A DNA stretch of 64,000 bases, taken from positions 944,501-1,008,500 of the forward strand of contig NZ_JABXYT010000001.1 of assembly GCF_013394775.1 (NCBI RefSeq), given 5' to 3'. The translations under genes were made by a program, and so were the position numbers. How positions within the stretch are numbered: position 1 is the stretch's first letter; every line of letters begins with the position of its first letter. A model generated the notes under the pieces. The model saw only the letters and a list, made by a program, of their open reading frames with translations. It did no database searches and was not told where the DNA came from. This document shows, one piece after another, positions 1-9,594 of this stretch. This DNA is from Oribacterium sp. oral taxon 102. Lineage in GTDB: Bacteria; Bacillota; Clostridia; Lachnospirales; Lachnospiraceae.

Positions 1-1
1 G

Positions 2-412
2 GAGAAGGCGAGGCGCTACTCCGCTGCGCCGGACTATCCGGAGCGGGCAAAGGAGGCGCTTCGCGAGATGCTGCGGCAGGCGCCGGAGCCGATATTGGAT
101 GCAGCGGGGAAAATGCAGAGAGGCGTCATTGTCCGGCATCTTCTGATGCCCGGGATGGTGCGGAATGCGGAAGCAGTCGTGGATTATGTATACGAAAGCT
201 ATGGGGAGCAGGTTTATCTCAGCCTGATGCAGCAGTTTACGCCGCTCCCGCGGCTTGCGGAGTACCCGGAGCTCTGCCGCAGAGTGAGCCGCAGGGAATA
301 TGCGCGTCTCGTTGATCATGCGCTCTCGCTCGGAATCGAGCGTGCCTTCATTCAGGAGAGGGGAACTGCGGAGGAGAGCTTCATTCCGCTCTGGAATCAG
401 GAGGGCGTCTGA
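2..412 (+). CDS. PflX-like radical SAM protein, C-terminal part
   Basis: The reading frame is open from the window edge and ends at 410-412, so the N-terminus with the CxxxCxxC cluster motif lies outside. The visible part reads ARRYSAAPDYPERAKEALRE, then a GxIVRHLLMPG segment and LSLMQQFTPLP, and ends soon after an EY-containing helix. These are the conserved C-terminal blocks of the PflX/COG1313 branch of radical SAM proteins, which resemble pyruvate formate-lyase activating enzyme. Such proteins bind a 4Fe-4S cluster and S-adenosylmethionine; the substrate of this branch is not established. It ends about 50 bases before the suf promoter and is probably a separate unit. Family call is firm, precise role unknown. 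Confidence 0.8.
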   Translation, partial: EKARRYSAAPDYPERAKEALREMLRQAPEPILDAAGKMQRGVIVRHLLMPGMVRNAEAVVDYVYESYGEQVYLSLMQQFTPLPRLAEYPELCRRVSRREYARLVDHALSLGIERAFIQERGTAEESFIPLWNQEGV

Positions 413-463
413 GGCTTCTGCGTGTACTTTTGAAGATAATCCTATAAAAAAGGTAGGAAATCC

Positions 464-492
464 TTGCGGGAAGCATTTTCCTGCGCTATAAT
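464..492 (+). promoter_or_regulatory. Probable sigma-A promoter of the suf operon
   Basis: TTGCGG at 464-469 and TATAAT at 487-492 are separated by exactly 17 bases. The start point would fall near 499, leaving a leader of about 100 bases before sufC. The leader contains a stem-loop (517-523 pairs with 539-545) followed by the dispersed word GGACTTATACAGTAA at 551-565. Confidence 0.7.
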
Positions 493-599
493 GCCAAAAG
501 TACAGGATGCCGGTGTATGCAGGCCGGCGCCGCATTTGCCTGCATGACAGGGACTTATACAGTAATTTCAGGAGAGCTCGATCATATTTGGAGGAATAT

Positions 600-1337
600 A
601 TGACTGATTTATTAAATGTTAAGGGGCTTAATGTCTTCGTGGAGGAAAAGGAGATCCTCCATGATGTGAGCTTCCTCGTGAACCGCGGGGAGACGCATGT
701 GCTGATGGGACCGAACGGCGCGGGCAAGTCTACCCTCGGGAATGCACTGATGGGGAATCCGCAGTACCGGATCAGCGGAGGGCAGATCCTCTTCGAGGGA
801 GAGGATATCACAGAGGAGAGCGCGGATAAGAGAGCGAAGCGCGGCATGTTCCTTTCCTTCCAGAATCCGCTGGAGGTGCCGGGAATCACGCTCGCAAACT
901 TTATCCGCTCCGCGATGGAGCAGCGGACAGGAAAGCGGATCCGTCTCTGGGATTTCAAGAAGGAGATGAAGGCGGCGATGGAGCTCCTGAATATGGCTCC
1001 GGATTATGCGGATCGGGATCTCAATGTCGGCTTCTCCGGCGGAGAGAAAAAGAAGGCAGAGATTCTGCAGCTTCTGATGCTGAAGCCGCGTCTTGCGATT
1101 CTGGATGAGACAGATTCCGGACTGGATGTCGATGCGGTCCGCACGGTATCGAAGGGCATCGAGGAATACCAGAAGTCCATGGACGGTGCACTGATCGTCA
1201 TTACCCACAATGCACGGATTCTGGAGTCCCTGAAGGTGGATAAAACGCATGTGATGGTCAACGGAGAGGTGAAGGCGGAGGGGGGCGCCGAGCTCGTTGC
1301 AGAGATCAATCAGAGCGGATTCGAGCGGTTCCTGTAA
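600..1337 (+). CDS. sufC: SUF iron-sulfur assembly ATPase SufC
   Basis: SufC is the cytosolic ABC-type ATPase of the SufBCD scaffold, which builds Fe-S clusters and passes them to target proteins. The 245-residue protein has Walker A GPNGAGKST at about 37-45, the signature FSGGEKKK at about 145-152 and Walker B LAILDETDSGLD at about 165-176. The ETDSGLD form is typical of SufC. The reading frame is open further upstream, but the ATG at 600 follows TTGGAGGAAT at a good distance and matches the family N-terminus, so it was preferred. First gene of sufC-sufB-sufD-sufS-sufU, all on one strand with short gaps, so one transcript is likely. Confidence 0.96.
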   Translation: MTDLLNVKGLNVFVEEKEILHDVSFLVNRGETHVLMGPNGAGKSTLGNALMGNPQYRISGGQILFEGEDITEESADKRAKRGMFLSFQNPLEVPGITLANFIRSAMEQRTGKRIRLWDFKKEMKAAMELLNMAPDYADRDLNVGFSGGEKKKAEILQLLMLKPRLAILDETDSGLDVDAVRTVSKGIEEYQKSMDGALIVITHNARILESLKVDKTHVMVNGEVKAEGGAELVAEINQSGFERFL

Positions 1338-1366
1338 GAGACAGCGCACAATAGTTGAGGTATAGA

Positions 1367-2782
1367 ATGACGAAGGAAAGAACAGAAGTGGAGGATATCG
1401 ACCGTTCCCTCTATGACTTCCGGTATGAGGAGCGGGACTCGGAGTTTTACCGCATTCAGGAGGGCTTGACGCCCGATATCGTGGCAGAGATTTCCGAGAA
1501 AAAGGGCGACCCGCAGTGGATGCGGGACTTCCGTTTGAAGTCTCTCGAAATATATCATAAATTACAGATTCCCAAGTGGGGGCCTTCGATCGATGGGCTG
1601 AAAATGGAGAACATCGTGACCTATGTCAGACCGAACACGAAGATGACCGCGGAGTGGGACGAGGTTCCGGAGGATATCAAGCAGACCTTCGAGAAGCTGG
1701 GGATCCCGCAGGCGGAGAGAGCGTCGCTCGCCGGCGTCGGTGCGCAGTACGACTCGGAGCTGGTCTATCACAATCTTCAGGAGTCTGTGGCGGAGCAGGG
1801 CGTGATTTATACGGACATCGAGTCTGCATTGCACGGGGATTATGCGGAGATGATTCAGGAGCATTTCATGCACCTCGTCCCGCCGACGGATCACAAGTTC
1901 GCGGCGCTGCACGGGGCGGTCTGGTCCGGAGGCTCTTTCGTCTATGTGCCGAAGGGTGTCACGGTGGAGATCCCGCTGCAGTCGTATTTCCGGCTGAACG
2001 CGCCGGGAGCCGGACAGTTTGAGCATACGCTGATTATCGTGGACGAGGGCGCGAACCTGCATTTCATCGAGGGCTGCTCCGCGCCGAAGTATAATGTCGC
2101 GAACCTTCACGCAGGCTGTGTAGAGCTTTATGTCGGGAAGGAAGCGCGGCTTCGCTATTCCACGATCGAGAACTGGTCGAAGAATATGTACAATCTGAAT
2201 ACGAAGCGCGCGCGCGTCGCAGAGGGCGGCAAGATGGAGTGGGTTTCCGGCTCCTTCGGATCTCACGTTTCCTACCTCTATCCGATGACGATCCTGAATG
2301 GGAGGGGGGCGCATGCGGAGTTTACCGGCGTGACCTTCGCGGGACATGGACAGAATCTGGATACCGGTGCGAAAATGGTGCACAATGCGCCGGATACCAG
2401 CTCCTATATCAATACCCGCTCGATCTCGAAGGATGGCGGCGCGTCCACCTATCGCTCGAGTGTGACGATCACGAGGAAAGCGAAAAATGCCAAATCAGCG
2501 GTTTCCTGCCAGTCTCTGATGCTGGACGACCGTTCCCGCTCGGATACGATTCCGGCGATGGATGTCCGCACGCAGCAGGCGGATGTCGGACATGAGGCGA
2601 AGATCGGACGTATCAGCGACGATGCCGTTTTCTATCTGATGTCCCGAGGCGTATCGGAGGAGGAGGCCCGCGCGATGATCGTCAGCGGTTTCGCGGACAA
2701 CGTCTCCAAGGAGCTTCCGCTTGAGTACGCGGTGGAGATGAACAATCTGATCCGGCTCGAGATGAAGGGCGCGATCGGGTAG
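1367..2782 (+). CDS. sufB: SUF scaffold protein SufB
   Basis: SufB is the main scaffold subunit on which the nascent Fe-S cluster is assembled from sulfur delivered by SufS/SufU. The 471-residue protein matches the family length and shows its hallmark blocks: PKWGPSIDGL near the N-terminus, GAVWSGGSFVYVPKGV mid-protein, and QSLMLDDRSRSDTIPAMDV followed by VGHEAKIGRI in the C-terminal beta-helix. The ATG at 1367 lies six bases after TTGAGG; an in-frame TTG at 1355 is less likely. It follows sufC by 29 bases. Fe-S assembly by this complex is well established for the family; operon membership is inferred from spacing. Confidence 0.96.
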   Translation: MTKERTEVEDIDRSLYDFRYEERDSEFYRIQEGLTPDIVAEISEKKGDPQWMRDFRLKSLEIYHKLQIPKWGPSIDGLKMENIVTYVRPNTKMTAEWDEVPEDIKQTFEKLGIPQAERASLAGVGAQYDSELVYHNLQESVAEQGVIYTDIESALHGDYAEMIQEHFMHLVPPTDHKFAALHGAVWSGGSFVYVPKGVTVEIPLQSYFRLNAPGAGQFEHTLIIVDEGANLHFIEGCSAPKYNVANLHAGCVELYVGKEARLRYSTIENWSKNMYNLNTKRARVAEGGKMEWVSGSFGSHVSYLYPMTILNGRGAHAEFTGVTFAGHGQNLDTGAKMVHNAPDTSSYINTRSISKDGGASTYRSSVTITRKAKNAKSAVSCQSLMLDDRSRSDTIPAMDVRTQQADVGHEAKIGRISDDAVFYLMSRGVSEEEARAMIVSGFADNVSKELPLEYAVEMNNLIRLEMKGAIG

Positions 2783-2798
2783 GGAGGAGGAAAGTCTG

Positions 2799-3854
2799 AT
2801 GGAAGAAAAGAATAGGAAGATCAACGTCCTGCCGTCCCCTACCTACAGCTGGCTCCGGATGAATGAGGCGGAGATTGCGGCGCCCGCAGAGCTCCTGGAG
2901 GGGAAGCTGGAGCTCAGAGGGGGGACGGGCTATACGATTGCCCGATGCGATTACGGCGAGCTTTCAGACATTGCGGGCGGTATGGGCTATGATATGGATG
3001 TCCTGATGCGGGACAGCGTGTCCGGTGTGACGAAGCTGACGGCGGAGGGATCGCATGAGGAGGCGCTTCGTCTCTCCCTGCAGTACCACACGGGTGCAAG
3101 ACAGGCGGACGTTCTCTATGTCGAGCTGAAGGACGGTGCTTCGCTTTCACTCGTGCTGGATTTTCAGTCCGATCCGGGTGCGGAGGGCTTCGCGGCGATC
3201 CAGCTCAAGCTCCGACTCGGCAGGAACGCGTCGCTGCGGCTCGCCCAGATCCAGCGGCTTTCCGGACCGATGACATTTCTGAATGACCTGGGCGTGAAGG
3301 CGGGCGAGGAGGCGCGCTTTGAGCAGATCCAGCTTTCACTATCCGGAGAGAACTGCTACTGGGGCTCCCGGACGGATCTCGTCGGCAGGAGGAGCTTCCT
3401 GAAGACGGATATCGGCTACCTGCTCTCCGGGAAGAACCGCCTCGATATGAATTACATTGCGAATCATATCGGGAAGAAGACCGAATGTGAGATCGTGGTG
3501 GACGGCGTGCTCCGGGAGGAGGCATTTAAGCTTTTCCGCGGCACGATCGATCTCCGAAAGGGCGCGAAGGGCGCAGTCGGGAACGAGCTGGAGACTGTGC
3601 TGCTGATGGATGAGACGGTGACGAACCAGACCCTTCCCGTCATTCTCTGCGATGAGGACGACGTAGAGGGCAATCACGGAGCGAGCATCGGAAGACTCGA
3701 CGAGGGCCTGCTCTTCTACCTGATGTCCCGCGGGATGGATCGGGAGGCGGTCTATGAGATGATGGCACGGGCGAAGGTTGACGCGGTGATACAGAAGATT
3801 CCGGACGGAGAGACGAGGGAGAGACTGTTCCGGGAGCTGCACGGCAGCGAGTAA
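2799..3854 (+). CDS. sufD: SUF scaffold protein SufD
   Basis: SufD is a paralogue of SufB and forms the SufBC2D complex. This 351-residue protein is shorter than SufB and has the same C-terminal logic: a long beta-helix region, DEDDVEGNHGASIGRLDEG and then FYLMSRGMDRE. The His in EGNHGAS is conserved in the family. The ATG at 2799 follows a strong GGGAGGAGG 16 bases after sufB stops. SufB and SufD are adjacent here, whereas Bacillus subtilis has sufCDSUB; the order differs but the gene set is the same. Confidence 0.93.
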   Translation: MEEKNRKINVLPSPTYSWLRMNEAEIAAPAELLEGKLELRGGTGYTIARCDYGELSDIAGGMGYDMDVLMRDSVSGVTKLTAEGSHEEALRLSLQYHTGARQADVLYVELKDGASLSLVLDFQSDPGAEGFAAIQLKLRLGRNASLRLAQIQRLSGPMTFLNDLGVKAGEEARFEQIQLSLSGENCYWGSRTDLVGRRSFLKTDIGYLLSGKNRLDMNYIANHIGKKTECEIVVDGVLREEAFKLFRGTIDLRKGAKGAVGNELETVLLMDETVTNQTLPVILCDEDDVEGNHGASIGRLDEGLLFYLMSRGMDREAVYEMMARAKVDAVIQKIPDGETRERLFRELHGSE

Positions 3855-3922
3855 AGCAGTTTCCGGCAGGAAATAATTTCTATCCATTTTCAGGAAATGT
3901 GCAGTTGAGTTGGGAGAGAACA

Positions 3923-5173
3923 GTGAGAACGATTACGAAGGAAGAGAGAGTGAGAGAGGATGAGAGGATCCGGTCGAAGTTCCTGATCTTCCATACCGCG
4001 AAATTCACTTATCTGGACAATGCGGCGACGACCCAGAAGCCGGAGTGCGTATTGCAGGCAGTCAACAACTACTATCGGACGCAGAACGCGAATCCGCTCC
4101 GCGGTTTGTACAAGCTTTCGATCACGGCAACGGACGTCTATGAGAATGCCCGTGAGGAGGTTCGCCGTTTTCTGAATGCGGGATCGACGGAGGAGATTAT
4201 CTTCACACGGAATGCCACAGAGAGCCTAAACCTCGTTGCCTACAGCTACGCGCGGCATTTCCTGAAAGAAGGGGACGAGATCCTGACGACGATCATGGAG
4301 CATCACAGCAATATGCTCCCGTGGCAGCAGGCAGCGAAGGCGGTTGGCGCGACAGTACGCTATATTCTCCCGGAGAAGGACGGCAGTATTTCCGAGGAGT
4401 GTTTCCGCTCCTATATGAATGAGCGGGTGAAGCTCGTCGCGATGACACAGATTTCCAATGTGCTCGGCTGCGAAAATGATGTGAAGACCTTTTCCCGCAT
4501 TGCCCATGAGTATGGCGCGGTCTTTGTCTGTGATGGCGCGCAGTCCGTCCCGCACAGGCAGGTGGACGTGCAGGCGCTGGATGTGGATTTTCTCGCCTTT
4601 TCCGGGCACAAGATCTACGGACCGATGGGGATTGGTGTGCTCTATGGGAAGAGAGAGCTGCTGGAGAAGATGCCGCCGTTCCTTTTCGGCGGAGAGATGA
4701 TCGAGTATGTGACGACAGAGGGCGCGAGCTGGAATGAGCTTCCGCACAAGTTTGAGGCGGGGACGGTGAATGCCGGCGGCGCAGCAGGGCTCGCGGAGGC
4801 GCTCCGCTATGTCCGCTCCATCGGCATGGAGGTGATTGAGGAGCGGGAATATCATCTGACGAAGCTTCTGATGGAGGAAATGCAGCGGATTCCGCATGTG
4901 CATATTTTAGGTTCAGGCGATCCGGCGAATCACCATGGCATCGTGACCTTCACTGTTGACGGTGTGCATCCGCATGACATAGCGGCGATCTTCGATTCCT
5001 GCGATGTGGATATTCGTGCCGGGCATCACTGCGCCCAGCCGTTGATGAAGTATATGGGGACGCCGAGTACGACGCGGGCAAGCGTCGGGCTCTACAATAC
5101 GGAGGAGGACATCCATGCCTTCGTATCGGCGCTGCGGAGAATTCGAGGAGAGATGGGCTATGGCGACGAATAG
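3923..5173 (+). CDS. sufS: Cysteine desulfurase SufS
   Basis: SufS is a PLP-dependent group II cysteine desulfurase that takes sulfur from cysteine and hands it to SufU. Visible motifs are YLDNAATTQKP near the N-terminus, the PLP lysine in FSGHKIYGP (about residue 230 from this start) and the persulfide cysteine in RAGHHCAQPLMKYMG (about 370). The start is uncertain: the GTG at 3923 has GGGAG six bases upstream and gives a normal N-terminus, while GTG codons at 3899 and 3950 are also in frame. The 3' end overlaps sufU, as expected for a coupled desulfurase/acceptor pair. Confidence 0.94.
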   Translation: MRTITKEERVREDERIRSKFLIFHTAKFTYLDNAATTQKPECVLQAVNNYYRTQNANPLRGLYKLSITATDVYENAREEVRRFLNAGSTEEIIFTRNATESLNLVAYSYARHFLKEGDEILTTIMEHHSNMLPWQQAAKAVGATVRYILPEKDGSISEECFRSYMNERVKLVAMTQISNVLGCENDVKTFSRIAHEYGAVFVCDGAQSVPHRQVDVQALDVDFLAFSGHKIYGPMGIGVLYGKRELLEKMPPFLFGGEMIEYVTTEGASWNELPHKFEAGTVNAGGAAGLAEALRYVRSIGMEVIEEREYHLTKLLMEEMQRIPHVHILGSGDPANHHGIVTFTVDGVHPHDIAAIFDSCDVDIRAGHHCAQPLMKYMGTPSTTRASVGLYNTEEDIHAFVSALRRIRGEMGYGDE

Positions 5174-5630
5174 TACATTTTACAATGAGGTTCTGACCGA
5201 TCATAATATTCATCCGGGACACAAATTCCGCATGGAGGATGCGAGCTACTCTCTGGAGGGAGTAAATCCGAGCTGCGGGGATGATATCATCCTCTATTTG
5301 AAGCTGGATGAGAATCGTGTGATTACAGACGCTTCGTTCGACGGAGACGGCTGCGCGATTTCGCAGGCAAGCGCGGATATGATGTGCGATCTCATCATTG
5401 GAAAAGCGGAGCAGGAGGCGCTCCGTCTGTCAGAGATCTTTCTTCGTATGATTCGCGGCAAGGTGACGGCAGAGGAGAGGGAAGAGCTGGAGGAGGCGGG
5501 TATCCTGGAGGATATCTCCCATATGCCGTCCCGTGTGAAGTGCGCGGTGCTGGGCTGGCGTACGATGGATGAGATCCTCAAGGACGCCGCGGAGGGCAGG
5601 ACGGACCGTTACTCCGGAAAGTTCGATTGA
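5160..5630 (+). CDS. sufU: Sulfur acceptor/scaffold protein SufU
   Basis: SufU is the zinc-bound sulfur-transfer partner of SufS in Gram-positive bacteria. The 156-residue protein keeps the four zinc ligands of the family: Cys39 and Asp41 (NPSCGDD), Cys65 (GDGCAIS) and Cys128 (VKCAVLGW). It also has the long insertion before the last Cys that separates SufU from IscU. The ATG at 5160 overlaps the last 14 bases of sufS, giving MATNSTFYNEVLTDHN, a typical start. The operon ends here; no hairpin terminator is obvious before the next promoter at 5644. Confidence 0.94.
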   Translation: MATNSTFYNEVLTDHNIHPGHKFRMEDASYSLEGVNPSCGDDIILYLKLDENRVITDASFDGDGCAISQASADMMCDLIIGKAEQEALRLSEIFLRMIRGKVTAEEREELEEAGILEDISHMPSRVKCAVLGWRTMDEILKDAAEGRTDRYSGKFD

Positions 5631-5643
5631 GAAAGGCCGGGGC

Positions 5644-5672
5644 TTGACAATTCTTCGGATTCAGTCTAAGAT
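5644..5672 (+). promoter_or_regulatory. Promoter of the Phe T-box/pheST transcript
   Basis: A consensus TTGACA at 5644-5649 and TAAGAT at 5667-5672 are spaced by 17 bases. The start point would be near 5679, just before stem I of the T-box leader. Confidence 0.8.
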
Positions 5673-5944
5673 GACAGGCGATGAAAGACTGTGATGGTGC
5701 ATAGTAGAAATGGGAGCTTTCTGAAAGAGAGGGACGTCGTCGGCTGAGAGCGTTCTGAGGAAGCCCGGCTCGAATTTTCACACCGGAGTTGTCCGAGGGA
5801 ACGCGAAAGCCAGTAGTTCGGAACGTAGAGAGCGCGTAAAGCGAAAAGAGCGTCTGTCCCATAAGGGCAGGAACCAGGGTGGTACCGCGATGATGATTCG
5901 TCCCTGCGTATACTCAGAACGAGTATGCGTGGGGATTTTTCTTG
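5673..5944 (+). promoter_or_regulatory. T-box riboswitch, probable Phe specifier
   Basis: A leader of about 270 bases carries the canonical T-box sequence AGGGTGGTACCGCG at 5876-5889, which pairs with the 3' end of uncharged tRNA. It is followed by a terminator hairpin at 5898-5943. A codon UUC followed by A at 5777-5779, on the 3' side of the long stem I region, is the likely specifier and fits the downstream pheS and pheT. When tRNA-Phe is uncharged the antiterminator forms and the synthetase genes are transcribed. T-box identity is firm; the exact specifier position is inferred by eye. Confidence 0.93.
5898..5943 (+). terminator. T-box terminator hairpin
   Basis: TCCCTGCGTATACTC pairs with GAGTATGCGTGGGGA around a short AGAAC loop, followed by a T run. 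This is the regulated terminator of the Phe T-box. Confidence 0.85.
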
Positions 5945-5961
5945 TTTCATAAGGAGAGAAA

Positions 5962-6984
5962 ATGGATAAGGGAAGGCTGGAGGAGCTGAAAAAAAGGGCA
6001 ATGGAGCTGGTTCGGAACGCAGAGGATGCACAGGTGCTGAATGAGGTGCGCGTGCAGCTGCTGGGAAAGAAGGGGGAGATTACCCAGCTTCTGAAGTCGA
6101 TGAAGGAGTTAAGTGCCGAGGAGAGGCCGGCATTCGGGCAGCGCGTGAACGAGCTCCGCGAGGCAGTGGAGTCGCGGCTCTCCGAGCAGCGGACGAAGCT
6201 GGAGCGCGCGCAGAGAGAGGCGAAGCTCAGGGAAGAAACGATCGATGTGACGCTCCCTCCGAGGAGGATACAGTATGGACATCCGCATCCGAATACCAAG
6301 GCGCTGGAGGAGGTGGAACGAATCTTCATCGGCATGGGCTACGAGGTCGTAGAGGGGCCGGAGGTAGAATTCGATAAGTATAATTTCGAGAAGCTCAATA
6401 TCCCGGCGGGGCATCCGGCGAGGGACGAGCAGGATACCTTCTATATCACAGAGAATATCCTGCTGCGAACCCAGACCTCCTCTGTGCAGGCGAGGGTCAT
6501 GGAGCAGGGCAGGCTGCCGATTCGGATGATCTGTCCGGGACGTGTGTTCCGTTCCGACGCGGTGGACGCGACCCATTCCCCCTCCTTCCACCAGATCGAA
6601 GGACTCGTGATCGACAGACATGTCACCTTTGCGGATCTCAAGGGGACGCTGGATGCCTTCGCGAAGGAGCTTTTCGGCCCGGAGACGAAGACGAAGCTCC
6701 GCCCGCATCATTTTCCGTTTACGGAGCCGTCCGCTGAGGTGGATGTAAGCTGCTTCAAGTGCGGCGGCAAGGGCTGCCGCTTCTGCAAGGGAGAGGGCTG
6801 GATCGAGATTCTCGGCTGCGGCATGGTGCACCCGCATGTCCTCGAGATGTGCGGCATCAATCCGAAGGAGTACAGCGGCTTTGCCTTCGGTGTCGGACTC
6901 GAGCGCATCGCTCTTCTGAAATACGAGATCGACGATATGAGACTGCTCTATGAGAACGACACCAGATTTCTGGAGCAGTTTTGA
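5962..6984 (+). CDS. pheS: Phenylalanine-tRNA ligase alpha subunit
   Basis: PheS is the catalytic alpha subunit of the cytosolic alpha2-beta2 phenylalanyl-tRNA synthetase. At 340 residues it has the family length. Visible are the N-terminal coiled coil, the class II catalytic core with [10 protein letters not shown] and the motif 2 region [15 protein letters not shown], then the [12 protein letters not shown] cysteine-rich strand and motif 3 [14 protein letters not shown] near the C-terminus. The ATG at 5962 follows AAGGAGAG. It is controlled by the T-box upstream and followed by pheT after 142 bases. Confidence 0.97.
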   Translation: MDKGRLEELKKRAMELVRNAEDAQVLNEVRVQLLGKKGEITQLLKSMKELSAEERPAFGQRVNELREAVESRLSEQRTKLERAQREAKLREETIDVTLPPRRIQYGHPHPNTKALEEVERIFIGMGYEVVEGPEVEFDKYNFEKLNIPAGHPARDEQDTFYITENILLRTQTSSVQARVMEQGRLPIRMICPGRVFRSDAVDATHSPSFHQIEGLVIDRHVTFADLKGTLDAFAKELFGPETKTKLRPHHFPFTEPSAEVDVSCFKCGGKGCRFCKGEGWIEILGCGMVHPHVLEMCGINPKEYSGFAFGVGLERIALLKYEIDDMRLLYENDTRFLEQF

Positions 6985-7126
6985 GCGGAGGAATCTGCAT
7001 CGGCAGATTCCGGAGCGAAATGGCGACGATCGAAGATCGTTGTCCTGTGAAGCAGGATTGACCGAGGTCTACAGGACCGAGGGCAAACCCTAAAGCCCAT
7101 AGACAGGGATTCTACAGGAGAAGAAA
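6985..7126 (+). other. pheS-pheT spacer with short hairpins
   Basis: An unusually long spacer for a pheST pair. It holds small perfect stems: ACGATCGAAGATCGT at 7026-7040 and CCTGTGAAGCAGG at 7044-7056, then a stem built on GAGGTCTACAGGACCGAG. The same style of CGAAG-closed hairpins recurs in other intergenic repeats of the window. No coding frame is seen. Confidence 0.55.
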
Positions 7127-9553
7127 ATGAATACTTCATTAAATTGGATCAAGGAATATGTCCCCGAGCTTGATTGCAGCCCGAAGGAATTTACGGACAG
7201 GATGACGCTGAGCGGTACGAAGGTGGAAACCTGTACCATATTGAATAAAAATCTGGAGAAGATCGTGACTGGCAGGATCCTGTCCATAGAGCCGCATCCG
7301 GATGCAACGAAGCTGGTAATCTGTCAGGTGGATGTGGGTGCGTCGGAGCCGGTGCAGATCGTAACCGGCGCGAGCAATATGAAGACCGGAGATGTAGTGC
7401 CGGTCGTGCTGGACGGAGGTAAGGTCGCCGGAGGACACGACGGCGGCGCGCTCCCGGAGGATGGAATCCGAATCAAGGCAGGGAAGCTCCGCGGCGTACC
7501 GTCCTATGGGATGATGTGCTCTATCGAGGAGCTCGGCTCCTCCCGGGAATTCTATCCGGAGGCACCGGAGGAAGGACTCTATATTTTTCCGGAGGGGACG
7601 GAAGTGGGGCAGGACGCGCCGACGCTGCTCGGGCTGAATGATGCCGTGCATGAATACGAGATCACCTCGAACCGCGTGGACTGCTACAGCGTGATCGGTA
7701 TCGCGCGCGAGGCGGCAGCTACCTTCAGAAAGCCCTTCCTCGCGCCGCGGGAGGAGGAATCCGGCAACGAGGAGGACATTCATGATTTCCTCTCGGCAGA
7801 GGTGGAAGCGCCGGAGCTCTGTCCGCGTTATACCGCGAGAATGGTGAAGGATATCCGGCTGGGACCCTCCCCGAAGTGGATGCAGATCCGCCTTGCCTCT
7901 GCCGGCATTCGCCCGATCAATAACCTTGTGGACATCACGAACTATGTGATGCTTGAGTATGGGCAGCCGATGCACGCCTACGACTATGAGCGAATCCGCG
8001 GGAAGCGGATCGTTGTGAAGCGGGCGCAGGACGGGGAGCGCTTCGAGACACTTGACGGGCAGGAGCGGGAGCTGGATCACAGCATCCTGACGATCTGTGA
8101 CGCAGAGGGTGCAGTCGGCATTGCCGGCATTATGGGAGGAGAGAACTCGAAGATTACGGATGAGGTGAAGACAATGGTCTTCGAGGCGGCTGCCTTCGAC
8201 GGCACCAATATCCGTCTGTCAGCGCGAAAGGTCGGGAGCCGCACCGATGCCTCCGGCTGCTTTGAGAAGGGGCTGGATCCGAATCTCGCATCGAGAGCGA
8301 TCAACCGCGCCTGCGAGCTTGTAGAGGAGCTCCGCTGCGGTACGGTGATCGGCGGCATGATCGATATCTATCCGGTGAAGAGAGAGCCGGTCACTGTGGC
8401 ATGCACGGCGGCGGAGATCAATTCGCTGCTCGGGACTTCGCTTCGCGCCGAGGAAATGAAGGAGATTCTGGAGCGAGTCGAGCTCACGACAGAGCTGGAC
8501 GGAGACAGGCTTATCGTTACAGCGCCGACCTTCCGGCAGGATATTCACAGGATGTGCGATGTCGCTGAGGAGGTGGCGCGCTTCTATGGCTATGACATGA
8601 TTCCGCTGACTCTGCCGAGCGGCGCCGCAGCAGGCGGGCTCGCTCCGGATCTTGCGGTGAACGCACGCGTCCGGCACATGGCGCAGGCGCTCGGCTATTC
8701 GCAGGCGTATATGTATTCCTTCGAGTCTCCGAGGGTATACGACAGGCTTCTTTTTCCGGAGGACGCGCCGGAGCGCCGTCAGGTACGGATCTCGAATCCG
8801 CTTGGGGAGGACTTCTCTGTGATGCGTACAAGCCCCGCCAACGGAATGCTGAACGCACTCTCCACGAACTACAACCGCAGAAATAAGACGGTCAGACTCT
8901 ATGAGATGGCGAATATCTATCTCCCGAAGGCGCTTCCGCTGACAGAGCTTCCGGATGAACGGATGCAGCTGACGCTGGGATTCCTCGGAGAGGGCGACTT
9001 CTTTACGATGAAGGGCGATGTCGAAGCCATTCTGCATCGTCTCGGACTGAGAGGACGCTTCCATTATGACGCAGCCTGCGAAAAGAGCTTTCTGCATCCG
9101 GGCAGAAGAGCCGGCATCGTCTATGACGGACAACGGATCGGCTATCTCGGGGAGGTACATCCGGAGGCGGCAGAGAACTATTCTATCGGCACGCGCGCTT
9201 ACCTTGCTGTCGTGGATATGAGGTCGGTTTATCCTTATGTGAATGACGATACGAAGTTCACTCCGGTGCCGAAATTCCCGGCGGTGAGCCGAGATTTTTC
9301 TCTGCTCGTTCCGCTCTCCGTGAAGGCGGGAGAGCTGGAGGATGTGCTGGTTCAGAGGAGTGGGAAGCTGCTGGAAAGCGTCGAGCTCTTCGATATCTAT
9401 GCCGGTACCAATATCCCGGAGGGGTATAAGTCCATGGCATATAAGGTGACGCTCCGTGCGAAGGATCATACCCTGACCGATGAGGAAATCAACGCTGTGG
9501 TAAAGAAAATTCTCAATGGATTGGAGCGGATGAATGTGGAGCTCCGGAGCTGA
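7127..9553 (+). CDS. pheT: Phenylalanine-tRNA ligase beta subunit
   Basis: PheT is the tRNA-binding and editing subunit of phenylalanyl-tRNA synthetase. The 808-residue protein has the full bacterial layout: the N-terminal EMAP-like tRNA-binding domain (QVDVGASEPVQIVTGASN, roughly residues 40-150), the B3/B4 editing domain with HAYDYERIRGKRIVVKRA, B5 with FRQDIHRMCDVAEEVARFYG, the catalytic-like core, and a C-terminal FDX-ACB anticodon domain (VPKFPAVSRDFSLLVP onward). The start ATG at 7127 has GGAGAAGAAA just upstream. It ends before a strong intrinsic terminator. Confidence 0.97.
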   Translation: MNTSLNWIKEYVPELDCSPKEFTDRMTLSGTKVETCTILNKNLEKIVTGRILSIEPHPDATKLVICQVDVGASEPVQIVTGASNMKTGDVVPVVLDGGKVAGGHDGGALPEDGIRIKAGKLRGVPSYGMMCSIEELGSSREFYPEAPEEGLYIFPEGTEVGQDAPTLLGLNDAVHEYEITSNRVDCYSVIGIAREAAATFRKPFLAPREEESGNEEDIHDFLSAEVEAPELCPRYTARMVKDIRLGPSPKWMQIRLASAGIRPINNLVDITNYVMLEYGQPMHAYDYERIRGKRIVVKRAQDGERFETLDGQERELDHSILTICDAEGAVGIAGIMGGENSKITDEVKTMVFEAAAFDGTNIRLSARKVGSRTDASGCFEKGLDPNLASRAINRACELVEELRCGTVIGGMIDIYPVKREPVTVACTAAEINSLLGTSLRAEEMKEILERVELTTELDGDRLIVTAPTFRQDIHRMCDVAEEVARFYGYDMIPLTLPSGAAAGGLAPDLAVNARVRHMAQALGYSQAYMYSFESPRVYDRLLFPEDAPERRQVRISNPLGEDFSVMRTSPANGMLNALSTNYNRRNKTVRLYEMANIYLPKALPLTELPDERMQLTLGFLGEGDFFTMKGDVEAILHRLGLRGRFHYDAACEKSFLHPGRRAGIVYDGQRIGYLGEVHPEAAENYSIGTRAYLAVVDMRSVYPYVNDDTKFTPVPKFPAVSRDFSLLVPLSVKAGELEDVLVQRSGKLLESVELFDIYAGTNIPEGYKSMAYKVTLRAKDHTLTDEEINAVVKKILNGLERMNVELRS

Positions 9554-9594
9554 GAGCTGATGAAATCTCATGAGATAAGCTGCATAAGCCTAAA

